DNA of 59,201 nucleotides from Bacteroidales bacterium (GCA_003559735.1 PWKN01000084.1:1-59201), one strand, 5' to 3'. Shown: positions 1 through 11,168, counted from the first letter of the stretch. Notes: a model not told the origin generated them from the letters alone. A program made the numbers and translations.

Positions 1-181
1 CAAAAAAAAACCGTGAAAACATATTGTCCCCACTTCTCTAAAATTGACGGGTCTGCTTCTGTCTTTGTTTGGCCTCCCATTATGTCAATGAGCTTTCTAT
101 TTTTCCCCCTTTGGGGAGGGCAAAGATAATACTTTTTTTAAAAACAATAATCTCTTTTTGAAAAAAACCAGCAAGAAATGA

Positions 182-1147
182 TCACTCAAGAAAGGCATCC
201 ACCAGTTGTTCGACAGAGATGTCTTCTGCTTCTGCCTTGAAGTTCCTTACCACGCGGTGCCGCAGGACGGCATATGCAATGGCATTTACATCTTCGATGT
301 CAGGTGCGTATTTGCCATTCAGGGCTGCATGACATTTTGCCCCGATGATCAGGTATTGCGATGCACGCGGACCAGCGCCCCAGTGGATATACTCATTGGC
401 CATATGATGTGCCTTTTCTGTATTGGGACGCGTTTTTGAAGCAAGGTCAACTGCATATTCCATCACATGGTCAGTAACCGGCACCTTTCTTACCAGATCC
501 TGGAAATACAGGATCTCCTCCCCTTCCATAACGATATCCAGATCAACGACTTTCCCTGAAGTTGTGCTTTTCACCACATCAATCTCCTCTTTAAATGAGG
601 GGTAGTCGAGATATACATTGAACATAAACCTGTCGAGCTGGGCCTCCGGCAGGGGATAAGTCCCTTCCTGTTCAATAGGATTTTGTGTGGCAAGTACGAA
701 GAAAGGCTCATGCAAGCGATAGGTGTTGCCGGCTGCGGTGACAGAACGTTCCTGCATGGCTTCCAGCAGTGCCGACTGAGTTTTTGGTGGTGTTCTGTTG
801 ATCTCGTCAGCCAGGATAATATTCGCAAACAACGGGCCTTTAACAAACCGAAAGTTACGGGTTTCGTCCAGTATTTCAGTGCCAATAATGTCTGAAGGCA
901 TCAGGTCGGGTGTGAACTGAATACGGCTGTAGTTCAATCCAAGCACTTTTGATATGGTGTTGACCAACAATGTTTTTGCCAATCCCGGCACACCTACCAG
1001 CAAACAGTGCCCTTTGCTGAATATTGAGATAAGTACATTTTTCACCACAGCATCCTGCCCGATAATTACCTTGGCAATTTCACCCTTTAGTGATTGGTAC
1101 TTCACAGCCAGTGCATCCAGTGCTTCAACATCCGAAGAAAAATTCAT
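182..1147 (-). CDS. MoxR-family AAA+ ATPase
   Basis: A 321-residue cytoplasmic AAA+ ATPase of the MoxR class, normally a chaperone-like factor that helps mature or activate partner proteins. The Walker A motif GVPGLAKT lies near residue 52 and the Walker B/MoxR motif ILADEINR near 110; a sensor-like ATQNP follows near 153, and the C-terminal lid domain ends the protein. Length is typical. It is the last gene of a same-strand run behind the SurA-like gene (27-nt gap), so it is probably cotranscribed with guaB and the folding factors. The usual DUF58/VWA partners are not seen; only 181 nt remain downstream in the window. The family assignment is secure; the client is unknown. Confidence 0.95.
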   Translation of the reverse strand: MNFSSDVEALDALAVKYQSLKGEIAKVIIGQDAVVKNVLISIFSKGHCLLVGVPGLAKTLLVNTISKVLGLNYSRIQFTPDLMPSDIIGTEILDETRNFRFVKGPLFANIILADEINRTPPKTQSALLEAMQERSVTAAGNTYRLHEPFFVLATQNPIEQEGTYPLPEAQLDRFMFNVYLDYPSFKEEIDVVKSTTSGKVVDLDIVMEGEEILYFQDLVRKVPVTDHVMEYAVDLASKTRPNTEKAHHMANEYIHWGAGPRASQYLIIGAKCHAALNGKYAPDIEDVNAIAYAVLRHRVVRNFKAEAEDISVEQLVDAFLE

Positions 1148-1174
1148 AACAAAAGATAAGTTTAACCGTCAAAA

Positions 1175-2527
1175 CTACTGCAGCCATTGTATGTCAAAGT
1201 CGCAGTCTTTATAATCATCATGTATGGATATATAGGTGCTTTTTAATCTTCTTTCCACCCATTTCCTGATTGCTTTTCCTCTTTTTTCCTGCAAGGCCAG
1301 TCTTTGTATAAAATCATAATCCTGCTGAAGATTGGCCCGGTGGGGGTCAACACGTTGCCTGACCGTAACAATTTTATAGGCAGGCTGACCTTCATCTGTC
1401 ATTGTTTGTATGGGCCTGGATATTTCCCCTTCCTCCAGGCGATCAACGACGAAGAACAAATTTGGGTCCATTTCCTCTGTTTTAAACCGGGTTGTTCCTG
1501 TATAAGGATTCAGGATGGTACCTCCAGCCCGTCCGCCAGGGTGGTCGGAAAACCTTCTTGCAGCTTCCGCAAATGTCATCTCATCTCTCATGATAAGTGT
1601 GCGTATGCTATCCAGCTTGCTCCTTGTTTGCTGTTCCACTTCGGGCGACACCTTCGGGCGCATTAACAAATGCCTGACATTGATTTGTTCCCCCCTTCTT
1701 TCGATCAGCTCAATGATGTGATACCCTGATCTGGTTTCCACGATTTCAGAAACCTCTCCCGGCCGGAGGCTGAAGGCAACCGCCTCAAATTCCGGATGAA
1801 GCTCGCCCCGTGAGTAAAAACCCAACTCACCCCCCCGTCGTGCCGAACCGGGATCGTCAGAGTAGAGGATGGCCAGTGTTCTGAAGCTCTCCCCATCAAT
1901 GATCCGCTGGCGAAAGCCCTCCAGCCTTTCTACCACCTCATCGATCTCTTCCTGTTCTATTTCCGGTTCGATCAGAATTTTTGCCAGTGTCATTTCGCTC
2001 TCAACCATGGGGATTTCCTCCTCCGACAGGTTGTCAAAAAAGGCTTTGACCTCGGAAGGGGTTACATTGACATTTTGTGTAATCTTAGACTCCATCCGCT
2101 GGCTGATCAACTGTTCCCTTATTGGATCCCAGAATTCCTCCCTGAGTTCTTCCACCGACCTTCCATAGTATTCTTCCAGCCGTTCGCGCGATCCTATCTG
2201 CTGGATAAAAAACCGAAGCCTCCGTTCAATTTCCTGCTCAATCTGCGAGTCGCCTACTTCCACGCTGTCAATCATCGCCTGGTTATACAGCAGCTTCTGG
2301 AACATCACGTCATCCAACAACACACAATAAGGGTTCGCACCAAGGTTTACTCCCTGGGCCTCTGCCTGACGCCTGTGGTCAAACAGATCGGATTGCAGAA
2401 TGGCGCTGTTGCCAACCACTCCAATGACCTGATCAATAACAACATGTTCCTGGGCATGCACCTGGGGAGAAAGATGGTTGGCTGCCAGAAATATGACAAT
2501 AAGAATATATGCCGGTAATTTGTTCAT
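1175..2527 (-). CDS. SurA-like periplasmic peptidyl-prolyl isomerase
   Basis: A 450-residue periplasmic folding factor with a cleavable N-terminal signal (hydrophobic stretch LPAYILIVIFLAA, then VHAQ). The N-terminal SurA-type chaperone region spans roughly residues 30-170. Two parvulin (rotamase) domains follow at about 177-270 and 277-385, recognised by the YSDDPGS/GGELGF and RFSDHPGG/GGTI signatures. SurA-like proteins escort outer-membrane beta-barrels through the periplasm. It is the third of three consecutive PPIase-like genes, 16 nt downstream of the rotamase-less protein at 2544-3425, which suggests one envelope-biogenesis operon. Confidence 0.93.
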   Translation of the reverse strand: MNKLPAYILIVIFLAANHLSPQVHAQEHVVIDQVIGVVGNSAILQSDLFDHRRQAEAQGVNLGANPYCVLLDDVMFQKLLYNQAMIDSVEVGDSQIEQEIERRLRFFIQQIGSRERLEEYYGRSVEELREEFWDPIREQLISQRMESKITQNVNVTPSEVKAFFDNLSEEEIPMVESEMTLAKILIEPEIEQEEIDEVVERLEGFRQRIIDGESFRTLAILYSDDPGSARRGGELGFYSRGELHPEFEAVAFSLRPGEVSEIVETRSGYHIIELIERRGEQINVRHLLMRPKVSPEVEQQTRSKLDSIRTLIMRDEMTFAEAARRFSDHPGGRAGGTILNPYTGTTRFKTEEMDPNLFFVVDRLEEGEISRPIQTMTDEGQPAYKIVTVRQRVDPHRANLQQDYDFIQRLALQEKRGKAIRKWVERRLKSTYISIHDDYKDCDFDIQWLQ

Positions 2528-2543
2528 ACGATAAGAATATTAC

Positions 2544-3425
2544 TCAAAAATATGTTTCGATTTTGCTGGCTTCGATAGCCTGGTTGAAAAACTCCCGCCG
2601 TTTGCTCTCGATAAACTGTTTTTTTCTGTGGTTAAGAATGAGCATCCGGATATTGTCACGCTCAAAATCGAGCGGTGAAACATCTCCTCTTAGGCGGTAT
2701 TCATAGATGTATAAAAAGTAACGATAATAATCATCCGTTATTTCCGCAAAGCGGTTGTTTTGCAAATAGGTCGCCTGGTTATTTATGTTTAGGGGCATGT
2801 CAATTAACAGCTCCCTGAAAACCATCCATGCATCTTTTCCCAGGTAATAGACCGCTGCATTTTCAAGGCAATAATTTTCCAGCCTTTCCAGGTCATCGCT
2901 GTTGTCAGACCTGTACAGTGAGCGGACAACGTTTTGGTTTGGGACATTCAAAGGCAGCTTGATATAATTGGCCCGCACAATATTGTCCCTGAGCAACAAA
3001 TGGGATATGTTCTGTTCATAATACTGCCCGATCTCCTCAGCGGTGACCACTGTATCCATTTCCGTCCGCGCCAGTTCACTTTCATAGGCGTGAATAATGA
3101 GTGCATTCCTGTAGTCGGCTATCCGTGCATCAAAGTTCATTTTGTGATCAGGCAAAGTCTGTTTCGCATGATGCACAAAGACCTGCTGGGACACCCACCT
3201 GTCAACATATCGCTGGATGATGGCAATGCTGTCTTCCGGACTGGCATTTTGGGGGATGTGTTCCCTGATATCTTCAAGATAGAGGCGGCTGTTATAGGCT
3301 TTTGCAAGCAATGTGTCTTCATGGCGCAGTTCGAAAAGAGTGCACCCGCCCAGTATAAGGACAAGGGCCACGAGCCACGCCTTATACAATCCTTTCTGCA
3401 TGAGCAGATCAAACAACCCTTGCAT
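2544..3425 (-). CDS. SurA/PpiC-related lipoprotein without a parvulin domain
   Basis: A 293-residue predicted lipoprotein (lipobox LGGC near residue 28 after a hydrophobic segment). After the anchor it has helical segments resembling the SurA/PpiC N-terminal chaperone domain (IIQRYVDRWV-type helix, and a TAEEIGQYYEQN segment that in PPIases directly precedes the rotamase domain). The GG-D/F-S-containing parvulin core is not seen. It sits between two genuine parvulin PPIases, 11 nt behind one and 16 nt before the other. I infer a partner or degenerate paralogue that keeps the chaperone function. The ATG at residue 9 (3401) is an alternative start. Confidence 0.75.
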   Translation of the reverse strand: MQGLFDLLMQKGLYKAWLVALVLILGGCTLFELRHEDTLLAKAYNSRLYLEDIREHIPQNASPEDSIAIIQRYVDRWVSQQVFVHHAKQTLPDHKMNFDARIADYRNALIIHAYESELARTEMDTVVTAEEIGQYYEQNISHLLLRDNIVRANYIKLPLNVPNQNVVRSLYRSDNSDDLERLENYCLENAAVYYLGKDAWMVFRELLIDMPLNINNQATYLQNNRFAEITDDYYRYFLYIYEYRLRGDVSPLDFERDNIRMLILNHRKKQFIESKRREFFNQAIEASKIETYF

Positions 3426-3436
3426 AATCCATTTTT

Positions 3437-5167
3437 TTAATCAAAACGAATGGTTTCCAAAATCTCTTCGTCAACATACACGGAATATTTATTCCTGAGT
3501 TCCTCAATCCACCGTTTTTCGAGGTAATTCTGGTAATCAGCAATCACCAGTCCACGTACTTCCCTCATTTCCTCAGCATCATAGCGGTCTTTATTGGCTT
3601 CGAAGAATGCCCTTAGTCCGTCACTGTCAGCAGTTGCCCTCGACCAGACTTCCTGGTCGGTTATCTCGAACAACAGGATGCCGTCGTGGTACTCCTGCAT
3701 CACCCTTTTAAATTCGGGATATTTTTCTTCCAGTCTTTCGTTTTCATAAGCCAGGATATGCTCTTTTACAAACTCATTGTATAGCCTGTACACATAACTT
3801 GCAATGTTTTCCGCATCCTGATTTCTCTGCTTTTCATAAAGAAATTTGGCGAAGTCCTGCTGTCCCATGACCTTTGAACCGAAACTGATCAGTTGTTTGT
3901 CGAGTCCGCCGGCCTCTGTTTTGTCCCATTCACCCCGGAAAACCGATTCATCCACCACCTCATAAAAATCACGCAGGGCATTTATATCATATGTAAAACC
4001 ATACTCTTCTTTCAGCCTGTCAATGACGACTGTTTCAGAAAGCCGGGACCGGGCATCACGCTCGATCCTTCTTTTCAAATTCTCATATGCTTCATCAAAG
4101 GATGGAGGTGGGGTTTTTTCAATCAATTTTATAATGTGCCATCCAAAATCAGATCGTACCGGGGGTGAAATATCACCAGGTTCATCCAGGTCATTGATTG
4201 CCTCGATAAACTGAGGCACCATGCGGTTGCTGTTGAATGCCGGCATCTCTCCTTTGCGTTGCCCCGATTGCCTGTCGTCCGAATACTCTGCGGCCAGCTC
4301 ACCAAAATCTTCGCCGGACAATATGCTCTTGTAAAGATCATTGATCTGTTGTTCTTTTTCAATCAGTTCATCTTCTTCTGTACCATCGGGGGTCATCAGC
4401 ATGATGTGTGCCACCCTTGCCGTTCCCATTGCAGGTTGCCTGTTTACAACCTTCACAAGGTGGTACCCAAAGCTGGTCCTCACAGGCAACGAGATCTCTC
4501 CGACGGGTGTGTTATAGGCAGCTGATTCGAACGGGTATACCATATTGAGCGCAGAAAAATAGCCAAGGTCACCTGCATTGCCTTTGCGTGGCGGACGGTT
4601 GCCTGTTGCTTCCGTATCACGTGCGTGGGTATCGTCAGAGTATTCTGTGGCCAGACCGGCAAATGATTCTCCATCCAGGGCACGCTGCCTTAGCTCCATT
4701 ATTTTATTGTACACCTCCAGTGTGTCTTCAGGTGGGGCATACGCATCAAGGTTGATCAGCAGGTGAGAAGCCCGTATGTCGTATTGCGATCTTTCCCAGG
4801 CTTCCCTGACCAATGCTTCAGTAACCTCCCTGTCTCTCAGGTATTGCTGGGCAAGCTGCTGCCTGTACCCCTGCAGCTCCTCTATAAAACTTTCGTTGGT
4901 ATCCAGTCCGAGGGACCTGGCCTCTCTTACCTTTAACCTGAAATTGATATACATTTCAAGGTATTCATCAACTTCCTTGGGGTCGTTTACCATCAGATCG
5001 AGGTTGTTTCTCCGGTATATCTTTTCAAACTCGGAACGTGTAACCTCACTGTCTTCAATCCGCAGCAGCACAGGATCATCATGCTGCTCAACGACCAGCG
5101 GCGTTGTGGTTGCACAACCATAAACAAACATTGACAGAATAAAGAAGCGCATCATTTTCATATACAT
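3437..5167 (-). CDS. Two-domain parvulin PPIase lipoprotein
   Basis: A 576-residue lipoprotein PPIase (lipobox VYGC near residue 18). Two parvulin domains sit at about 135-245 and 253-365, each with the typical S-DD/G-LGYF or GEMPAF and FGYH/FGWHII motifs. The C-terminal ~200 residues are helical, charged and carry no recognised domain. It should act in the periplasm on outer-membrane or exported proteins. It lies 19 nt downstream of guaB and 11 nt upstream of the rotamase-less paralogue, inside the same minus-strand operon. A start at the second in-frame ATG (5161, MKMMRFF) is equally plausible. Confidence 0.92.
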   Translation of the reverse strand: MYMKMMRFFILSMFVYGCATTTPLVVEQHDDPVLLRIEDSEVTRSEFEKIYRRNNLDLMVNDPKEVDEYLEMYINFRLKVREARSLGLDTNESFIEELQGYRQQLAQQYLRDREVTEALVREAWERSQYDIRASHLLINLDAYAPPEDTLEVYNKIMELRQRALDGESFAGLATEYSDDTHARDTEATGNRPPRKGNAGDLGYFSALNMVYPFESAAYNTPVGEISLPVRTSFGYHLVKVVNRQPAMGTARVAHIMLMTPDGTEEDELIEKEQQINDLYKSILSGEDFGELAAEYSDDRQSGQRKGEMPAFNSNRMVPQFIEAINDLDEPGDISPPVRSDFGWHIIKLIEKTPPPSFDEAYENLKRRIERDARSRLSETVVIDRLKEEYGFTYDINALRDFYEVVDESVFRGEWDKTEAGGLDKQLISFGSKVMGQQDFAKFLYEKQRNQDAENIASYVYRLYNEFVKEHILAYENERLEEKYPEFKRVMQEYHDGILLFEITDQEVWSRATADSDGLRAFFEANKDRYDAEEMREVRGLVIADYQNYLEKRWIEELRNKYSVYVDEEILETIRFD

Positions 5168-5186
5168 TTTTTTTATTGTTAACTGA

Positions 5187-6671
<1,485 letters not shown>

Positions 6672-6679
6672 TTAATCTG

Positions 6680-6687
6680 CAAAAGTA
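6680..6687 (-). promoter_or_regulatory. Bacteroidota -7 element for guaB operon
   Basis: On the minus strand the sequence reads TACTTTTG, matching the TAnnTTTG -7 consensus of the primary sigma factor in this phylum. It ends 24 nt before the guaB ATG. I see no good TTTG at the -33 spacing, so the assignment rests on the -7 box and its position. Confidence 0.55.
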
Positions 6688-6791
6688 TGAAAAATATGGG
6701 AGAGAAATTTTGTAAAAAAATGTAAAAAGATGGGGTTTGGTGATCATAGATCTGTTGATAAAGATGTTTTTGATAATCAGCTCATTCGATT

Positions 6792-6820
6792 CATTGCTCC
6801 CCGGCGGACCGGACTCAATG
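6792..6820 (-). terminator. Weak hairpin downstream of the T9SS type B gene
   Basis: CATTG pairs with CAATG and an inner CCGG pairs with CCGG around a short loop, about 33 nt after the stop of the gene at 6853. There is no clear T-run after it on the minus strand, so a terminator role is only a possibility. Confidence 0.25.
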
Positions 6821-6852
6821 ATCTTTTATGACAAATAACCTGATATGATCTA

Positions 6853-8460
6853 TTAACGTATAAGATAGACCACACCTCTTTTTTCGCCGGGTTCTACACC
6901 AGGTGTAGTGGGGGTGTATCTGATATGATACCAATAGGCCCCTTCAGGCGCAAGTCCCCCGTTATCCATTTGCCCGTCCCACTCGCGATTACTGTCGCCC
7001 GAGAAAATCAGCAGCCCATTGCGGTCATATATGGTCAGAATGTAGTCCGCATCAAAACCTACAAAGCTAGGGTAAAATTCGAGGTTATCAGGCTCTCCGA
7101 CCCGGGGACGAAAGGCATTGGGAATATTGATCACCGGATCAATGGCAAACACTACTTCGTGTGAATGGAATTCCTCCCCTCCCTCTTCACCCTTCATGCG
7201 GAACCGCATCTCACCAGCGAGGGGCAGTTCGCCGGACAGATCGTGGGTGTACGGGCTGTCGATATCCGTTGCACCATCCTGGTAAGCGCTTTCTCCTGGC
7301 AATATTTGCTGCAATGTGTAATTGCCGGCAGGAGGCACCCGTTCAAAACGAATGTCAACAGTAAGCTGGTCGTCCGAAAATTCAGAGATCTCCGCTGCAA
7401 ACCAAAGCGTTGATACGGGGTCGGAAACAACAGCGGGCTCCGGACAAACCTCGTCTTCATCCATCACGTGCGCTTCCACATGATAATGCCATGGAGCTGC
7501 ATCCAGGTCTTCCACTGCATCGGCAAATTGAAGTGCATTGTTGCCGGGGTCCATAAATCCCTGCCCAACCTGTTCAGGATCAGCACCAGGCGCACTCCGG
7601 CGCATCAACCGGTATTCGTAATCAGTATAAGAGCCATCTGCGGCTATGCGGACAACCACCTCCTCCTCGGGAGTGACATCCACCAGCTCGATGCGCAGGT
7701 CATCGAGCACAGGCCAGTAAATGGTTTTTTCAAGGGCGTTGGAACTGGAAAACAAACCTTCCTGTTCAGCCTCATCAGAAGCAGCAGCCCTGATCCGAAA
7801 GGTGTATTCACCCGGCTCCGGAACCGTAATGGCGACAGAGTCCTGTCCAACGGCCACACTTTCCAGTACTTCACCATTGGCAACGACCTGGTAAACGGCA
7901 AAGGGGATCTCCTCCCCAGGTTCGTCCGGGTCATTTGCATACTGACTGTGTGTCCAGACACGGTATTCGTCCCACATGAACCCGGCCATATGGGTACAAT
8001 TATCGAATGTTACAGACTTTAGCTGTATCGTTCCATGTATAAGGGTAAAAGCGTCAGCACCCAGACCATCTTCATCAAGTGCCAGATACATGCGGTACGG
8101 GTCAGGGTAACCGGCAGGTACGTCCACCGTGTGAATGTATTGGTCCGCCCCCCCCTCTTCCCATGGAGTCAGTCCGTCTTCAACCCTTAATTGCTCAACA
8201 GTTTCAAAAGTCTCTCCGTCAAACAAGTTAAAATCGATCTCTCCATCCGTCACTCCTGGATCCAGTTGAAACACCACATGCAGCAGCCGGTCGTCAAGGG
8301 TGTCAATACTCAGCTGAACGAGCGAAATAGCCCCGTCATATACTTTGTAACCACTGGCAAGAGCCCCCCTGTTGTTCACCAACAGGAACAGCACGATGGC
8401 TGTCAGAACCAGGGAAAGTCCAAAATCTTTAACCCATGCAGTGAATATTGACTTCTTCAT
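6853..8460 (-). CDS. Secreted protein with gliding-motility (T9SS type B) C-terminal domain
   Basis: The start is placed at the ATG at 8460 (MKKSIFTAW), because a membrane-spanning signal segment (LSLVLTAIVLFLL) follows directly; the ORF-track start at 8538 adds 26 residues with no support. The mature region is acidic and looks like beta-sandwich or fibronectin-like repeats. The C-terminus, with VINIPNAFRP and the closing YDRNG-LIFSG-S-EWDG-MDNG and YWYHI pattern, is the CHU_C/gliding-motility-associated domain that directs type IX secretion. Function of the passenger is unknown. It ends the M16/M16/T9SS minus-strand run, 112 nt behind the M16-like gene if the internal start is used. Confidence 0.82.
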   Translation of the reverse strand: MKKSIFTAWVKDFGLSLVLTAIVLFLLVNNRGALASGYKVYDGAISLVQLSIDTLDDRLLHVVFQLDPGVTDGEIDFNLFDGETFETVEQLRVEDGLTPWEEGGADQYIHTVDVPAGYPDPYRMYLALDEDGLGADAFTLIHGTIQLKSVTFDNCTHMAGFMWDEYRVWTHSQYANDPDEPGEEIPFAVYQVVANGEVLESVAVGQDSVAITVPEPGEYTFRIRAAASDEAEQEGLFSSSNALEKTIYWPVLDDLRIELVDVTPEEEVVVRIAADGSYTDYEYRLMRRSAPGADPEQVGQGFMDPGNNALQFADAVEDLDAAPWHYHVEAHVMDEDEVCPEPAVVSDPVSTLWFAAEISEFSDDQLTVDIRFERVPPAGNYTLQQILPGESAYQDGATDIDSPYTHDLSGELPLAGEMRFRMKGEEGGEEFHSHEVVFAIDPVINIPNAFRPRVGEPDNLEFYPSFVGFDADYILTIYDRNGLLIFSGDSNREWDGQMDNGGLAPEGAYWYHIRYTPTTPGVEPGEKRGVVYLIR

Positions 8461-8572
8461 TTGCTGCTTCTTTTTTGTGTTGCCGGGAAAGCCGTGCAAC
8501 AAAAAGGTTTTCTTTTTCAGGACGAGCCAATGAAACAATTATTGCATCGTACCTACGTTTATCCCTTCCTGG

Positions 8573-9853
8573 TTATCGCCCTACAACCACTTCCATCATG
8601 CCATCCTCCTGCAGGTAATCACTGGCGGTTTCCATGATTGTTTCCGGTGTAATGGTTTTGAGTGTTTCCAGGTAATCGTCGTAATGCGTAAAATCAAGTC
8701 CGAACACCAGCAACTCCTTAAACCTGTCGCCCTGTGCAAACGGCCCGTCAAAGGAGCGGAGGAAGCTGCCCGACAGGTAGTTTTTCAGACTTTCCAGTTC
8801 ATCGTGTGTGGCAGGGATGGAACGCAGGTTTCTGAGTTCGCTGTATATTTCCCCAAGAGCCTGTTGCGCAACCTCTGTACCAACCTGTGTGGCGATGAAA
8901 AAATAGCCGCTGCGCATCAGCGAAATGATGCCCGAATTGATGCCATAGGTAAATCCTTTATCCTGGCGGATGTTTTGCATCAGTCGTGATCCAAAATATC
9001 CACCCAGGAGGGCGTTTGTGATCTTAAACCGGTGATAGGCCGGGTGGGTCCGGTTAAAAAGCTGCTTGCCGATGCGTAGCGCCGACTGCAGGGAGTCGGG
9101 CATTTCGAGTTTCACCTTCCGGCTACCGGACGTCAGCATCGAATAAGCGGGAAGCTGCTTTTCCTGTTCTGACGCTACCGGCCTGGTGTTGTCAAATGCC
9201 TTTGCTGTCTTTTTTTCCATATCACGCGGCACACGACCCGACACAATGCAAAAAGCATTTCCGGGAATGAACCAGCGCCGGTGAAACTCCTGCAGGTCTG
9301 TCCGCCTCACCTTGTTAAAATCGTCAGTTTTTACCCTGTACCCATATGGGTGCTGTTCACCATAAACCAGTTCTTTAAAATACGACCGTGCAAGGTGCTG
9401 CACTTTCTTTTGGTTTATGATATGTATTTGTTGCCGGTTCTTCAGAAAAGAATGCATTTCATCTTCAGGGAATACCGGATCGTTTATGATGTCTGCAAAC
9501 AGTTCGAGTACCGGATCAAGGTGTTTGTTCAGCACGAACAGGGCAACCGACACGATATCATTTTGTGCCTCCACTTGCAGATGTGCACCGTAATAGTCGA
9601 GCAGTCCGTTGATCTCCCGGCGGTTTTTTGTCCCGGTTCCGCCACGCAGCAGATGGGAAACAGCAAACGATACAAGTGGTCTGGACTCGAAGTAGCTGCC
9701 TGCATAAAACACCATTTCAACCTTCACGAAGTCCTCCGTACCCCCTTCCATTAAGTATAACGGCATCCCGTTCCCCAGCCGGATCATCTTTGGGTGGATA
9801 TAGGGGATTGTTGTGGTTGTGCTGGTTGCCGGCGGACTCTTTCTGTCAATCAT
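8573..9853 (-). CDS. M16 family metallopeptidase-like protein, non-catalytic subunit
   Basis: An M16 (pitrilysin/insulysin clan) protein. The ORF track starts it at 10045, but its first ~60 residues overlap the upstream M16 gene by 131 nt and look non-homologous. The ATG at 9853 (MIDRKSPP) leaves a 61-nt gap and puts the conserved LGNGMPLYLMEGG beta-strand near the N-terminus; the ATG at 9934 is a second option with a 20-nt overlap. The zinc motif HxxEH is absent: the position reads AVSHLLRGGT. The C-terminal M16 half is intact (RQDKGFTYGI). Together with the upstream gene this matches the active/inactive two-gene arrangement of processing-peptidase-like M16 proteins. Confidence 0.88.
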   Translation of the reverse strand: MIDRKSPPATSTTTTIPYIHPKMIRLGNGMPLYLMEGGTEDFVKVEMVFYAGSYFESRPLVSFAVSHLLRGGTGTKNRREINGLLDYYGAHLQVEAQNDIVSVALFVLNKHLDPVLELFADIINDPVFPEDEMHSFLKNRQQIHIINQKKVQHLARSYFKELVYGEQHPYGYRVKTDDFNKVRRTDLQEFHRRWFIPGNAFCIVSGRVPRDMEKKTAKAFDNTRPVASEQEKQLPAYSMLTSGSRKVKLEMPDSLQSALRIGKQLFNRTHPAYHRFKITNALLGGYFGSRLMQNIRQDKGFTYGINSGIISLMRSGYFFIATQVGTEVAQQALGEIYSELRNLRSIPATHDELESLKNYLSGSFLRSFDGPFAQGDRFKELLVFGLDFTHYDDYLETLKTITPETIMETASDYLQEDGMMEVVVGR

Positions 9854-9914
9854 TTCTTTGTTTGCGCTATTAGGAATATTTATGTTAGTGTGTTCGACTT
9901 TGTTTGAAAACCTG

Positions 9915-11168
9915 TCAGGTACCGGAATTGCCATAGTGCAATACCGACATGTTTTCACGCCTGAATATGCTGCAGGCAACCTGTTTGATCTCTTCTGCCG
10001 TAACACGGTCATAGACTGCCGTTTGTTCATTGTATAAGGCAGCATCGCCTTGCAGCTCGTAATATGCCAGGTTCATGGCCTTGGCCATCACGTTGCTGTC
10101 AGAAAATGTACGGGCGGCCTCCACCCTGTTTTTTACTTTTTGTAATTCTTTGCCAAGCACCCTGTTTATTGTAAGATCAGCGGCTTCCTTGCAAAGCATG
10201 TCCTCTGCCCCGGCAGGGTCTGTTCCATGATGAGGCTTCCCTGTAATAACAAAGAGTCCGGGATCAATATTCCCCGTTATATATGCATTTACCTCACTGA
10301 ACACTTTCCGGTCGTACAGAAGTCTCTCAGGAAGTCGCGCCGACTCACCGTTTGAAAGGATATCACTGATCAGGTCAGCGGCATGGAAGTCCTTATGAGA
10401 CCTGGCGCACATATGAAATGCCATGAATATCTGGTGTTGGGGGACATCCCTGTTCACAGTGAGGCGTTTTTCTGATTGCTGTGCTGGTTCAGCGGGGAGC
10501 TGCCGCTGAAGAACCTTGCCCGGCAGAATGTCTCCAAACCATTTTTCTGCAAGGGCAAACACTTTATCTGCTTCCACGTTGCCTGCTACAGACAAAATTG
10601 CGTTTGCAGGCTGGTAATACATGCTGAAAAACCGCTTCACCTCATCGAGACTGGCATCCCTGATATGAGCGACCTCCCGGCCAATGGTTGCCCAACGGTA
10701 GGGGTGTACTGAATAAGCCAGCTGCCTCAGCAGCAGCCAGGCATCGCCATAGGGCTGGTTCAGGTAAGACTGCCGGAACTCTTCCGTTACCACATTTTTT
10801 TGAGTGTCCAGAATTTTATCTGAGAAATCGAGTCCGGTCATCCGGTCTGATTCCAGCCAGAAAGCGGTTTCAAGATTCCGTGCAGGCAGGTTCAGGTAAT
10901 AATTGGTTATGTCGTTGGTAGTAAACGCATTGTTTTCACCTCCTGCAAGTTGCAGGGCATAATCGAAACGGGGGATGTTCGCAGAACCCTCAAACATCAG
11001 GTGTTCAAACAGGTGGGCAAAGCCGGTCCTGTCAGGATGCTCGTCACGCGCCCCCACGTCATAGAGCACATTTACCGCTGCCATGGGGGTTGTCTGGTCG
11101 CGATGCACAACAACCCGCAAACCATTTTTAAGACGGTGTCTGTCGAAAGAGATCATGCTTCTGTTCAT
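9915..11168 (-). CDS. M16 family zinc metallopeptidase, catalytic subunit
   Basis: A 417-residue M16 peptidase with the inverted zinc motif HLFEH at residues 52-56 and the downstream Glu in NVVTEEFRQ, so the zinc site is complete. No signal peptide is visible, which suggests a cytoplasmic peptide- or presequence-degrading enzyme. It precedes the non-catalytic partner (gap of 61 nt or small overlap depending on that gene's start). Alternative start at residue 5 (11156). Substrate is unknown. Confidence 0.94.
   Translation of the reverse strand: MNRSMISFDRHRLKNGLRVVVHRDQTTPMAAVNVLYDVGARDEHPDRTGFAHLFEHLMFEGSANIPRFDYALQLAGGENNAFTTNDITNYYLNLPARNLETAFWLESDRMTGLDFSDKILDTQKNVVTEEFRQSYLNQPYGDAWLLLRQLAYSVHPYRWATIGREVAHIRDASLDEVKRFFSMYYQPANAILSVAGNVEADKVFALAEKWFGDILPGKVLQRQLPAEPAQQSEKRLTVNRDVPQHQIFMAFHMCARSHKDFHAADLISDILSNGESARLPERLLYDRKVFSEVNAYITGNIDPGLFVITGKPHHGTDPAGAEDMLCKEAADLTINRVLGKELQKVKNRVEAARTFSDSNVMAKAMNLAYYELQGDAALYNEQTAVYDRVTAEEIKQVACSIFRRENMSVLHYGNSGT

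Noticed and set aside
100-125. TCCCCCTTTGGGGA hairpin at the window start
   Set aside because: The stem is only 4-5 bp and no T-run follows on the minus strand; not enough for a terminator call of the MoxR gene.
9934-10045. N-terminal extension of the second M16 gene in the ORF track
   Set aside because: It overlaps the end of the catalytic M16 gene and has composition unlike a protease N-terminus; internal ATGs at 9934 and 9853 are better starts.
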